DNA of 11,699 bases, from NCBI GenBank assembly GCA_025453925.1, contig JALOPK010000078.1:1-11699 (forward strand). Direction: 5' to 3'. Position numbers and translations under genes: made by a program. Shown here piece after piece: positions 1 to 7,163 of the stretch. The DNA comes from Candidatus Eiseniibacteriota bacterium. Lineage in GTDB: Bacteria > JAFGKV01. Under the pieces are notes generated by a model that was given only the letters and a program-made list of their open reading frames with translations, searched no databases and was not told where the DNA came from. Every line of letters starts with the position of its first letter. Position 1 is the first letter of the stretch.

Positions 1-1655
1 GCGACGTCGGCGCTTGTGTACCGCAGGCCGTCTTCCATGATGTCCTTCTCGCGATACTCGATCAGGGCCACGTCCACTGACTGGTGTCGCAGCAGGGTGC
101 CGACCTGAAGCCACTGGCTCTCCATTTTCGACAGGAACCGGTTCGAGATGAACACGCCCTCGGCCGATGCCGATCCGACAACCGTGTCCGGCCGGGGCTG
201 CACCAGGGGTGTGATGACCCGGCGCATGTCCGCCGATAGCCTGTCGAACACGAGGATCGGCACTCGGCTGTCCCGCCGAGTGGGGAACAGCGACCGGATG
301 ATAGCGCCGGGAACATCGATGGATCCGCCATGGGCGGGGACGAGGTGCATGAAAACGCCGGGTCCGGCGTTGATCTCGATGATAGAGAGGGGCGACTCAC
401 GCCACGACCGGGTGATATCGTCTGCCAGTACGTCGACACCCAAGCAATGGACTCTCAGGAATGCCGCGACATCTTCCGCCAGCTTCTTGTTGTCGGGGTG
501 GATCTCATCGGTCACATTAATCGACACGCCCCCCGCGGAGATGTTTGCGACGCGACGGAGGAACACCTTCCTCCCCTTGGCAATCACGGTGGAAAGCCGG
601 AGATCCTGCAACCGCAGGAAGTCGGCGAGGTCGTCGTCGATCCGGATCTTCGTGAGGGCGGACCGGGCATTGTCACGCCGGGCGAATGTTTCGTTCTCGC
701 GGTCGATGAGCTCGCCGATGGTGCGTTCTCCATCCCCGAACACGAAGGCCGGCTCGCGCTTCAGCGCTGCCACGAAAGTGCCTCCGACCGTCAGCAGGCG
801 ATGGTCGAAGCCGGTGACATGCGACTCGACGATGATGCCGTCGCGAATTCCCGCGGCCAGAAGGCCCGCGAAGGCCCTCTCAAGCTCACGGCCGCTCTGG
901 ATATTCGTGGTCACACCCTGGCCCTTGTGCCCCGCCACAGGCTTGATCACCAGTGGGTATCCGATATCATCGGCGACCCGCAAGGCCTGGGCGACCTCGT
1001 GGCAGACACTTCCGCGGGGCGTCGGCAGGCCCATGTCGGCGAGGAAGTGCTTGACCATGTCTTTGAAGCAGGTGAACTCGGTATCCTTGATGCCGTCGAG
1101 AGACATGGTGGTCGAACGCCCCCGCACCTGCCGCCTGCCGTACCCCCACTGGAAGACGTTTTCGTGAGGCAGGTATGCCATGGGAATGCCGTTGCAGAGG
1201 CCTGCCTCCACGATGGAGTAGATCGTCGGTCCGCCAAACAGACTGCGATCGAATCCGTGCTGGAGCCGCTTGAACTCCCGCTCGAACGGGTAGTCGGACC
1301 CCTCGGCCGCCGCGTTGAACATGTCCACGGTCACGTCGAGGGCATCCTCGGCGGTGTGTTCGTCGATGGTCTGCACCGCGATGTCAAAGCCGGTTCCGGA
1401 AAGGGGCTCCACGGCAGACTGCGTGATTGCCAGTTCCATGTCGAGCTGCTGGACGAGCAGGAGGGTTCGCGCGAACAGACCGCCGACATCAGACCCCACG
1501 ACATCCAACTGCGGCAGATGACGCTGGAGGGCGACGTAGAGCTCCTTCGGATCGTGGCTGGATTCGCCGACTTCAAGGCGGAAGCATATTGCCTTGGTCG
1601 GAAGCATGTGGTTGGGACCGCGGTAGACCTTGACCTGTTCAACGCGAAACGACAT
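1..1655 (-). CDS. Cyanophycin synthetase (CphA)-like protein with degenerate Mur-ligase half; partial, 3' end beyond the window
   Basis: The minus-strand frame is open for 551 codons from ATG 1655 to the edge, with AGGAGG five bases before the start. Seen: an N-terminal VYRGPN motif (residues 10-15) like the CphA N-domain opening; GYGRRQ (171-176); then an ATP-grasp domain with FKDMVKHFL (197-205), YPLVIKP (233-239), an IVESHVTGFDHR segment (275-286), VFGDGERTIGELIDREN (305-321), ANISAGG (370-376), VTDEIHPDN (381-389) and EINAGPG (427-433). All fit CphA, which adds Asp and then Arg to cyanophycin using an ATP-grasp site and a Mur-ligase-like site. Odd: after RVPI (464-467), where CphA has TGTNGKTT, the protein reads VFDRLSADMRR with no P-loop Gly/Lys. 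The later ETARGGIL block is EYREKDIM (533-540). The fold continues (VGSASAEGVFI, 493-503) but ATP binding by this half looks lost. CphA2 is a known precedent for a one-site cyanophycin synthetase that polymerises beta-Asp-Arg. The actual substrate here is unknown. Confidence 0.85.
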   Translation of the reverse strand, partial: MSFRVEQVKVYRGPNHMLPTKAICFRLEVGESSHDPKELYVALQRHLPQLDVVGSDVGGLFARTLLLVQQLDMELAITQSAVEPLSGTGFDIAVQTIDEHTAEDALDVTVDMFNAAAEGSDYPFEREFKRLQHGFDRSLFGGPTIYSIVEAGLCNGIPMAYLPHENVFQWGYGRRQVRGRSTTMSLDGIKDTEFTCFKDMVKHFLADMGLPTPRGSVCHEVAQALRVADDIGYPLVIKPVAGHKGQGVTTNIQSGRELERAFAGLLAAGIRDGIIVESHVTGFDHRLLTVGGTFVAALKREPAFVFGDGERTIGELIDRENETFARRDNARSALTKIRIDDDLADFLRLQDLRLSTVIAKGRKVFLRRVANISAGGVSINVTDEIHPDNKKLAEDVAAFLRVHCLGVDVLADDITRSWRESPLSIIEINAGPGVFMHLVPAHGGSIDVPGAIIRSLFPTRRDSRVPILVFDRLSADMRRVITPLVQPRPDTVVGSASAEGVFISNRFLSKMESQWLQVGTLLRHQSVDVALIEYREKDIMEDGLRYTSADV

Positions 1656-1726
1656 CACTACCTCCTGTCACGGCCGGCACCCGCGGCACGGCCTGACGAT
1701 CTTGATGGGAAAGCGTACGTGAAGCG

Positions 1727-1754
1727 GGCGAACCCATTCGCCAGGGGGGCCCCC
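1727..1754. promoter_or_regulatory. Hairpin and GC palindrome in the divergent intergenic region
   Basis: A perfect 6-bp inverted repeat, GGCGAA (1727-1732) and TTCGCC (1737-1742) around loop CCCA, is followed at once by the palindrome GGGGGCCCCC (1745-1754). It lies between the start of the leftward CphA-like gene and the promoter of the rightward genes. It could be an operator or 5'-leader structure of the leftward gene, or chance in GC-rich DNA. No known regulator motif was recognised. Confidence 0.2.
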
Positions 1755-1784
1755 AGCTGAATCGGCCGGATAATCACAAGGAAC

Positions 1785-1813
1785 TGGACGACGCAGGCCA
1801 GCCAAGATATGAT
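1785..1813 (+). promoter_or_regulatory. Putative sigma70-type promoter of the rightward gene run
   Basis: TGGACG (1785-1790) matches TTGACA at 4 of 6 positions. A 17-base spacer separates it from TATGAT (1808-1813), which matches TATAAT at 5 of 6. Transcription would begin near 1820, leaving a leader of about 30 bases before ATG 1850, whose GGGAGG (1839-1844) lies five bases upstream of the start. The optimal spacing and the position in the divergent gap support it. No transcript data are available. Confidence 0.4.
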
Positions 1814-1849
1814 CTACGGAGAAATCCACCAGTTCAGTGGGAGGTATGC

Positions 1850-3322
1850 ATGATTCCGTCGTCCGCACCATCGACGACACGAGTCCTCGTGGCCAGCGGC
1901 GACCTCCGGCTGCGCAAACTCATGCGCATAGCCTTGGACGAGGTCGGCGGGCCGCCCATCGAGGCGACCGACGGCATGACGCTGATCCGCGAAGCATTTG
2001 CCTCGCATCCCGACATCATCGTGATGCAGCGTGAGCTTCCGGATCAGGATGGCCTCCAGGTGCTTGCGCGCCTGAAGCAGGAACTGCAGCGACCTCCTGT
2101 CATCGTGGTGACACGGGGGACCGATGCTGATGCCCGCCTGGTGTGTTTCGCGGCTGAAGCCGATGACGTCGTGTCCATTCCATTCGACGCACGCGAGTTG
2201 AAGGCACGCGTGGAGGCCGTGGTGAGGCGCAGCCGGTCACGGACTCCCGGCATCAGGAACACCTTCGCGGAAACGCACCTGATCCAACTGGCGGGAAATG
2301 TCTTCGACACGTTCGTTGAGGGGCGCTCCAACCGCGCGGCGGTGGAGGCGGCACGGGAAGTGGCGGAACGCCCGGGCAAGCGATTCAACCCCCTGTTCAT
2401 CTATGGCCCGCCCGGCGTCGGCAAGACGCATCTCCTCGGATCAATCGGCCATCACTTAGCGAGCACCGCCCCCGATCTCACGCTGCTGTACGTCTCCGCC
2501 ACCGAGTTCTCCAACGAGTACTTGACGGCCATTGCATCAGGTGAGACCGAGCTGTTCTGGAGTAAGTACGGGCACGCAGATGCCCTGCTTCTAGACGACC
2601 TCCAGTACCTGGGAGGCGGGAACCTTGTCGAGGACACCGCGCGATTGGTGAGAGAAATGGCGGAGCACGGGCGACAGGTCGTTGCGTCCAGCGACCGGAC
2701 CCTGGAAGAGCTGCGCCCCGCGATCAAGGAACTCGGATCGGTGCTGGAGAAAGGGCTGGTGGCCAAGATCGATCTCCCCGACCGGGAGCACCGGTTCCGG
2801 ATTCTCCAGACGCAAGCGGTCATCAATAAATGGAACCTCCCTGATGCAATGTTGAATCTCATCGCCGACGTCGTGGCAAGCGATGCGCGCTCCCTGCAGG
2901 GCGCAGCCAGGAAGCTGGTCGCCATTCGCACCATCCAGGGTGGCGTGCTGACGACCGAGTCCGCCAGGTATGCGCTCAGAGATCTGGCCCAGGGAGAGGA
3001 GGTGGTGACGGATGCGGCCTTCAGAGTCACGTCGTCATCTGCTGCTCTCCGGCCGCTGGAGTCAGGGTCGTATGAGCTCGGTGAGGCAGAAGAGCGCCCC
3101 CCTCAGCCATCCCGCCGCGCAACAGATGGCCCTCCCCGCGAGTGGAAGCCGCCCACGGAATCCACACCCGACCCCGCTTCCATTACGCCACGCGGGCCAT
3201 CGCCGCTCGACACGAGGCCGACACGGCGGGCCCAGCCGCCAACGCCCGCGCCTGTGGACGCTGAAGACGGCGAGGATGACTCCCCGCGCCACCACTGGTA
3301 TGACCGATTGCGCGGCAAGTGA
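1850..3322 (+). CDS. Pseudo-receiver (REC-like)/DnaA-type AAA+ ATPase fusion lacking the DnaA DNA-binding domain
   Basis: 490 residues. Residues 11-126 align with a response-regulator receiver, but the phosphoacceptor Asp is Gln60 (IIVMQRELPDQDG), the acidic pair is Ser16-Gly17, and the conserved Lys is Ile110 (ADDVVSIPF). Thr88 remains. It should not be phosphorylated in the usual way. Residues 150-375 are DnaA domain III: FVEGRSNR (155-162), FNPLFIYG (179-186), Walker A GPPGVGKTH (186-194), the DnaA initiator-specific region (FSNEYLTAIASGETELFWSKY), Walker B LLLDD (246-250), sensor 1 SSDR (280-283) and sensor 2 SDARSLQG with Arg347. In box VII the arginine-finger position is Val298. The normal domain IV (helix-turn-helix for DnaA boxes) is absent. 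In its place is a Pro-rich, charged, probably disordered tail (about 400-480) ending HHWYDRLRGK. It is therefore unlikely to be the replication initiator. Hda, another DnaA-like ATPase without domain IV, is the nearest analogy, but Hda uses the arginine finger missing here. A scaffold or regulator role is inference. Confidence 0.9.
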   Translation: MIPSSAPSTTRVLVASGDLRLRKLMRIALDEVGGPPIEATDGMTLIREAFASHPDIIVMQRELPDQDGLQVLARLKQELQRPPVIVVTRGTDADARLVCFAAEADDVVSIPFDARELKARVEAVVRRSRSRTPGIRNTFAETHLIQLAGNVFDTFVEGRSNRAAVEAAREVAERPGKRFNPLFIYGPPGVGKTHLLGSIGHHLASTAPDLTLLYVSATEFSNEYLTAIASGETELFWSKYGHADALLLDDLQYLGGGNLVEDTARLVREMAEHGRQVVASSDRTLEELRPAIKELGSVLEKGLVAKIDLPDREHRFRILQTQAVINKWNLPDAMLNLIADVVASDARSLQGAARKLVAIRTIQGGVLTTESARYALRDLAQGEEVVTDAAFRVTSSSAALRPLESGSYELGEAEERPPQPSRRATDGPPREWKPPTESTPDPASITPRGPSPLDTRPTRRAQPPTPAPVDAEDGEDDSPRHHWYDRLRGK

Positions 3323-3379
3323 CCGATGGCCGACCCAGTGAGACGGACTGAGGAGCCTTCCCCGCTGTGGGAGGCAACG

Positions 3380-3772
3380 ATGATGCTTGGGGACCGAGGG
3401 CTCTATGAAGTGGCGTTCTTGCTGGCGACGGAATCGGCCATACGTCCCGGAGCACTGGATCAGGCCGTACTGGCACCAGGCTGGTACGTCTATACAGGGT
3501 CCGCCCGACGCAACCTCCGCGCGAGAGTTGCCCGCCATCTCCGCGGAAGCGCGAACCTTCGCTGGCATATCGACTACTTGCGGGCGTGTGTCCGTCCGGT
3601 CGCATGGCGACTCCACCCGCTGGGCAGCGGAACGGAGTGCGATCTGGTCGAACAGGCCGTCAGTACGGGGCAGGCGATTCGGCATCCTCGGGGCTTCGGC
3701 TCATCGGACTGCCGGTGCGGCGGGCATCTCACCCACCACGTCGGTCCGCCCCCATGGGTGGCGCCACAGTGA
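3380..3772 (+). CDS. GIY-YIG nuclease family protein of the COG1833/DUF123 (Uri-type) group
   Basis: 130 residues from ATG 3380. That start is preferred because GGGAGG lies about five bases upstream and the protein then begins just before the conserved GLYEVAFLL strand. An in-frame ATG at 3326, three bases after the previous stop, would add 18 residues but has no Shine-Dalgarno. Seen: GWYVYTGSA (34-42), the GIY-YIG core; RVARHLRG (49-56); RWHIDYLR (61-68); ECDLVEQ (86-92); and GFGSSDCRCGGHL (105-117), whose Cys111, Cys113 and His116 mark this group. The family is small, stand-alone and mostly uncharacterised, and is described as Uri-superfamily endonuclease by homology. Cleavage of DNA is therefore expected rather than shown. 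It is cytoplasmic, with no signal peptide. It sits between the DnaA-like gene and the phosphatase-fold gene, whose ATG overlaps its TGA, so it is very likely co-transcribed with both. Confidence 0.85.
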   Translation: MMLGDRGLYEVAFLLATESAIRPGALDQAVLAPGWYVYTGSARRNLRARVARHLRGSANLRWHIDYLRACVRPVAWRLHPLGSGTECDLVEQAVSTGQAIRHPRGFGSSDCRCGGHLTHHVGPPPWVAPQ

Positions 3773-4833
3773 TGAGATCTCCGAGCCGGGCACTCTTCGC
3801 TCTGCTGTGGCTCGGCACGGCGGCGTTCGCCGGCGTGGTGATCGCACTCAGGTTCTCGGCGACGCCAGGCCGCATGCTCATCCCGCTCTCCGCATACCTG
3901 CCGTTCCTCATCATCCCCTTCGCCGTCATGACCGCGGCCATCGCCCTCCTGTTCCGACGCTGGGGTCGCACCCGATTCGTCCTCGCCTGCGCCGCGCTGC
4001 TCCTCGCAGCCTTTGTCTATCTGCCTCGCCTCGTGCCGCGGCTCCAACCCCCGGCGGGCTGTATGGTTCGCGTCGCGACCTGGAACGTGTTCCTTTGCAG
4101 GTACGGGGTTTCGGGGATCAGGGAGACCATCGGCCGGCTCGGGGCGGACATTCTCGCCCTTCAGGAAGTCGTCGGATCGGAAACCGACACCACCGACTGT
4201 CCTCAGTTGGAGGCGCTCGTGAAGCCGATGGGGTACCGGTGGGCCTTCGTCGGCTACCGCCCGGGGAGGCCCGGCCGGCAGCCGGGTATCGCGATTTGCG
4301 TCCGCGACCCCGTGAAGCTGCTCTCTGTCGAGCGACGTACGTACCACGCGGCGGGGCGTTGGCGTTACGTGTTCGCCGAGGTCGAGATCGAGGGGCGCAG
4401 GATCAACGTCGTCATTCCCCACCTCTACCCCTTCGCGTTCGGTACGGCGACCGGACAGGGACGCCACGACATCCGGACCACCGCCCGCCGGCTCGCCTAC
4501 CGGATCACCGCGACCACTCACTGGCACCTTCGCGAGGGTACCGAGCTTCTGCGCCTCGTCGGCACCTTCAGGGATCCGACTATCCTCCTCGGAGATTTCA
4601 ACACCGCGCCGGATCACCCGATCCACTGGAATCTGAGACGACACCTCACCGATTGTCTCAACGCCGCGGGCAAAGGTCTGGCGTCCACCTACACGTTTTT
4701 TCTTCCGGTACGGATAGACTATGTCTACGCGACGAAATCGATCCCGGTGCATGCGGCATCCGTGGTTCCCACTACCGCGTCGGACCACCGGCCGGTGGTT
4801 GCCCTGCTGGGCGTGCCATCAGCGGGGGAGTAG
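3772..4833 (+). CDS. Membrane-anchored endonuclease/exonuclease/phosphatase (EEP) family enzyme
   Basis: 353 residues. ATG 3772 shares one base with the TGA of the preceding gene, indicating translational coupling. An in-frame ATG at 3754 would add six residues. Three hydrophobic segments (about 7-27, 37-61, 68-86), with the Arg-rich FRRWGRTRF between the second and third, predict an extracytoplasmic C-terminal catalytic domain by the positive-inside rule. That domain has the complete EEP set: VATWNVF (Asn105), ILALQEVV (Glu132), VVIPHLYPF (His217), ILLGDFNTAPDHP (Asp275, Asn277), RIDYVYAT (Asp316) and SDHRPVV (Asp338-His339). EEP enzymes are metal-dependent phosphodiesterases acting on nucleic acids, phosphoinositides or sphingomyelin. 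The membrane-anchored bacterial members have no agreed substrate. The inferred outward topology argues against a role in intracellular DNA repair. No residue expected for catalysis is missing. Confidence 0.88.
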   Translation: MRSPSRALFALLWLGTAAFAGVVIALRFSATPGRMLIPLSAYLPFLIIPFAVMTAAIALLFRRWGRTRFVLACAALLLAAFVYLPRLVPRLQPPAGCMVRVATWNVFLCRYGVSGIRETIGRLGADILALQEVVGSETDTTDCPQLEALVKPMGYRWAFVGYRPGRPGRQPGIAICVRDPVKLLSVERRTYHAAGRWRYVFAEVEIEGRRINVVIPHLYPFAFGTATGQGRHDIRTTARRLAYRITATTHWHLREGTELLRLVGTFRDPTILLGDFNTAPDHPIHWNLRRHLTDCLNAAGKGLASTYTFFLPVRIDYVYATKSIPVHAASVVPTTASDHRPVVALLGVPSAGE

Positions 4834-4929
4834 CCTGACCGGTGTGATGCGACCCATGCTCGACACCGCGTGGAGTCCAGATGACGGCAAGTGATACACA
4901 TGTCGATTGTCACTGAGCGGGAGAAAGAC

Positions 4930-5337
4930 ATGGATCTCAGCGGGCTCTTGAACACCGAGCACTCGATCTCACACCTCGTCGATACCCTCGATACCGCCGT
5001 GGCGTTCGGCTCCGGCGGCGTCGAGGTCTTGGCCACGCCGGCCCTCGTGGCCCTGGCGGAAACCGCGGCGCGTGATGCAGTTCAGAAACTCCTTCCTCCC
5101 GGGTACACCACGGTGGGAAGCGTGATCAACCTTCGCCACCTGGCGCCGACGCCTGCAGGCCGGGAGGTTCGGGTCACGTCAAGGGTGATTGCCGTTGCGG
5201 GGCGGAGGATCACCTTCGAGGTAAGTGCCCGGGACGATGCAGGTACGGTGGGTGAAGGCGCCCACGAGCGCATCATCGTGGATCTGGCCCGATTCACTGA
5301 CAAGGCAGCCGCCAGGTTCCGGGGAATGCAGTCGTGA
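4930..5337 (+). CDS. FlK-type (fluoroacetyl-CoA thioesterase-like) hotdog-fold thioesterase
   Basis: 135 residues from ATG 4930, chosen because GGGAG (4919-4923) lies six bases upstream. Earlier in-frame starts (GTG 4891, ATG 4900) lack a Shine-Dalgarno. The block VLATPALVALAETAA, then VGSVINLRHLAPTP, then GEGAHERIIVDLARF is the FlK pattern. The catalytic triad is conserved at the FlK spacing: Thr36, Glu44 and His70 (FlK Thr42, Glu50, His76). Family members hydrolyse acyl-CoA thioesters. True FlK specificity for fluoroacetyl-CoA is confined to a few organisms and cannot be inferred, so a general short acyl-CoA thioesterase is the cautious call. The stop overlaps the GTG start of the peptidase gene (GTGA), so the two are translationally coupled. 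The 96 bases separating it from the phosphatase-fold gene hold no recognisable promoter or terminator. Confidence 0.85.
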   Translation: MDLSGLLNTEHSISHLVDTLDTAVAFGSGGVEVLATPALVALAETAARDAVQKLLPPGYTTVGSVINLRHLAPTPAGREVRVTSRVIAVAGRRITFEVSARDDAGTVGEGAHERIIVDLARFTDKAAARFRGMQS

Positions 5338-7142
5338 ACACGCCGCCTGCGCGCAGAGAGGTGGCACGCGAACACCGTTGGAATCTGGAGCGGGTCTATC
5401 CCACCGACGAACAGTGGGAACACGACTTCAAGCTGACGGCGGATTTCGCCGCGGAGGCTGCGGCCCGCTCCGGCACAATCGGCGAATCCGCGGCCTCCCT
5501 CGCGGCCACCCTGGAGATGATCTTCGCCCACCGACGGGTGCTGGACAGGCTGGCCGTCTACGCGACGCACCGCCGGGACGAAGATCTCTCAGAAGGCCTC
5601 TATCAGGACATGGCATCACGGACGTCGTCGCGGATAACGGAGTATGCCGCGGCCACAGCCTTCCTCCGCCCCGAGATCTTCGCACTAGATGATTCCACCA
5701 TGGCGGCATGGCTTCTCAGACCAGAGCTGACCCCGTACGCAACCTGGATTGGCTACGTCCTTCGCTACCGCGCACACACGTTGAGTCAGCCGGAGGAACG
5801 GCTGCTCGCCATGGCCAAAGAGCCCATGGCGGGCTTCAGAAGAGCATTCGGCATGCTCAACAACACCGACCGGCCTCGTCGCCTGCCCACGATCCAGGAC
5901 GGACAGGGAGAGACCCGGTTGACCAATGCCAATCTGGCGAAGCTCCTGGAGTCCGGAGACCGGAAGGTGCGCGCCGATGCGTTCTCGGGGTTTTACGACG
6001 AACTCAGGGGCAACGTTGACACCCTTTCGGCGCTCCTTGATGGAGAGATCCGGACCCACGCCTTCGAGGCAAAGGCGCGCGGGTTCGCATCCTGCCTGGA
6101 AGCCTCATTGTTTCCGGATCAGGTGACCACGGCGGTCTATCAGTCGCTGGTGAATGCGGTGCGGGACGCGAGGTCCGGCATGCACGAGTACTTCCGATTG
6201 AAGCGGGATACGCTCGGTGTGCGGCCCTTGCGCATCTACGACGCGCTGGCGCCGATGGATAGTGCCGCACCTCGTGCGTACTCGTATGAGGAAGCGTGCA
6301 TTCTGGTCCTGGACGCGCTTGCCCCTCTGGGAGCGGAGTATGTCGAGAATCTCCGTTCCGGTCTTGCCTCGGGCTGGGTAGATCGGTTCGAGAACAGAGG
6401 AAAGCGATCGGGCGCGTACTCCGGCGGCAGTTTCGACACCTTCCCCTACATCCTCCACAACTTCAACGGCACGCTGGACTCGGTGTTCACGCTGGCACAC
6501 GAGGCCGGCCACTCGATGCACAGCCTTCTCGCGCGGCGGAATCAGCCGTTTCACCACGCCGACTATGCGATCCTCGTCGCCGAGGTGGCATCGGTGACCA
6601 ATGAAATGCTCCTGTTTCACTTCCTGAAACACCGCGAGCACGACCCTTGCAGCCGCGCCAGACTATTGAATCACCTCATTGGCGATTACCGTGCGACGGT
6701 ATTCCGGCAGACCATGTTCGCGGAGTTCGAGCGGTCCATTCACGAGCGGATTGAACGGGGTGGATCCCTCACCGCCGAGTATCTGAGCGAGTCGTACTTC
6801 TCACTTGTCCGCGACTATCATGGAAGCGCCTTTGACTTCGACGGCCCGGATCTGGCGATCCAGTTCGAGTGGGCCAGGGTGCCCCACTTCTACTACAACT
6901 TCTACGTCTACAAGTACGCGACGGGCATGGCGGCCGCCATCGACATCAGCAGGAGGATCCTGTCCGGGGAACCGGGATCCCGCCAGGGGTATCTCCGGAT
7001 GCTGGCCGCCGGGTCTTCACGTCCGCCGCTGGTGGCGCTCAGTGAAGCGGGGATCGATCTGGAGAGCGGCCGACCCATGGCGGCCGCCTTGAGCCAACTG
7101 CCGGGGCTCGTCGAGGAGCTTCGGGATCTCGTCCTTGCGTGA
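5334..7142 (+). CDS. pepF: Oligoendopeptidase F, M3-family zinc metallopeptidase
   Basis: 602 residues, the normal PepF length. It starts at GTG 5334, overlapping the previous stop by four bases; GGGGA lies about nine bases upstream. The N terminus EHRWNLERVYPTDEQWEHDF is a typical PepF opening. The zinc site is HEAGH (389-393), with the third ligand Glu417 in EVASVTNE. Ahead of it lie the conserved blocks ENRGKRSGAYSGGSFDTFPY and LHNFNGTLDSVFTLAH. RVPHFYYNFYVYKYATG (about 515-531) is the substrate-site helix with the tyrosines used by M3 peptidases. The usual HELGH is HEAGH, a tolerated change. There is no signal peptide, so it is cytoplasmic and expected to trim peptides of roughly 7-17 residues in peptide turnover. 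Coupling to a thioesterase gene is unusual and its meaning is unknown. The reading frame is intact. Confidence 0.95.
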   Translation: MNTPPARREVAREHRWNLERVYPTDEQWEHDFKLTADFAAEAAARSGTIGESAASLAATLEMIFAHRRVLDRLAVYATHRRDEDLSEGLYQDMASRTSSRITEYAAATAFLRPEIFALDDSTMAAWLLRPELTPYATWIGYVLRYRAHTLSQPEERLLAMAKEPMAGFRRAFGMLNNTDRPRRLPTIQDGQGETRLTNANLAKLLESGDRKVRADAFSGFYDELRGNVDTLSALLDGEIRTHAFEAKARGFASCLEASLFPDQVTTAVYQSLVNAVRDARSGMHEYFRLKRDTLGVRPLRIYDALAPMDSAAPRAYSYEEACILVLDALAPLGAEYVENLRSGLASGWVDRFENRGKRSGAYSGGSFDTFPYILHNFNGTLDSVFTLAHEAGHSMHSLLARRNQPFHHADYAILVAEVASVTNEMLLFHFLKHREHDPCSRARLLNHLIGDYRATVFRQTMFAEFERSIHERIERGGSLTAEYLSESYFSLVRDYHGSAFDFDGPDLAIQFEWARVPHFYYNFYVYKYATGMAAAIDISRRILSGEPGSRQGYLRMLAAGSSRPPLVALSEAGIDLESGRPMAAALSQLPGLVEELRDLVLA

Positions 7143-7163
7143 GGCAGCGCATATCCCGTCGGG

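Noticed and set aside
330-1760. A 476-codon plus-strand open frame, and another at 148-1167, across the left end
   Set aside because: Both are antisense shadows of the CphA-like gene in GC-rich DNA. Their translations show no recognisable motif, while the opposite strand carries many conserved CphA blocks and a strong Shine-Dalgarno.
1850-3322. Annotation as the replication initiator dnaA or as an ordinary response regulator
   Set aside because: No domain IV, no box VII arginine and no phosphoacceptor Asp, so neither role can be claimed.
3387-4838. Long open frames overlapping the GIY-YIG and EEP genes (plus 3387-4838, minus 3574-4788)
   Set aside because: Low-complexity Arg/Pro-rich translations with no domain. 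The in-frame GIY-YIG and EEP motifs settle the coding frame.
4834-4929. Possible small gene or promoter between the EEP and thioesterase genes
   Set aside because: Only 96 bases with no convincing -10/-35 pair, hairpin or coding frame with a ribosome binding site.
4930-5337. Fluoroacetate resistance from the FlK similarity
   Set aside because: The triad is conserved across the wider family, most of which has nothing to do with fluoroacetate, and no fluorometabolite genes are nearby.
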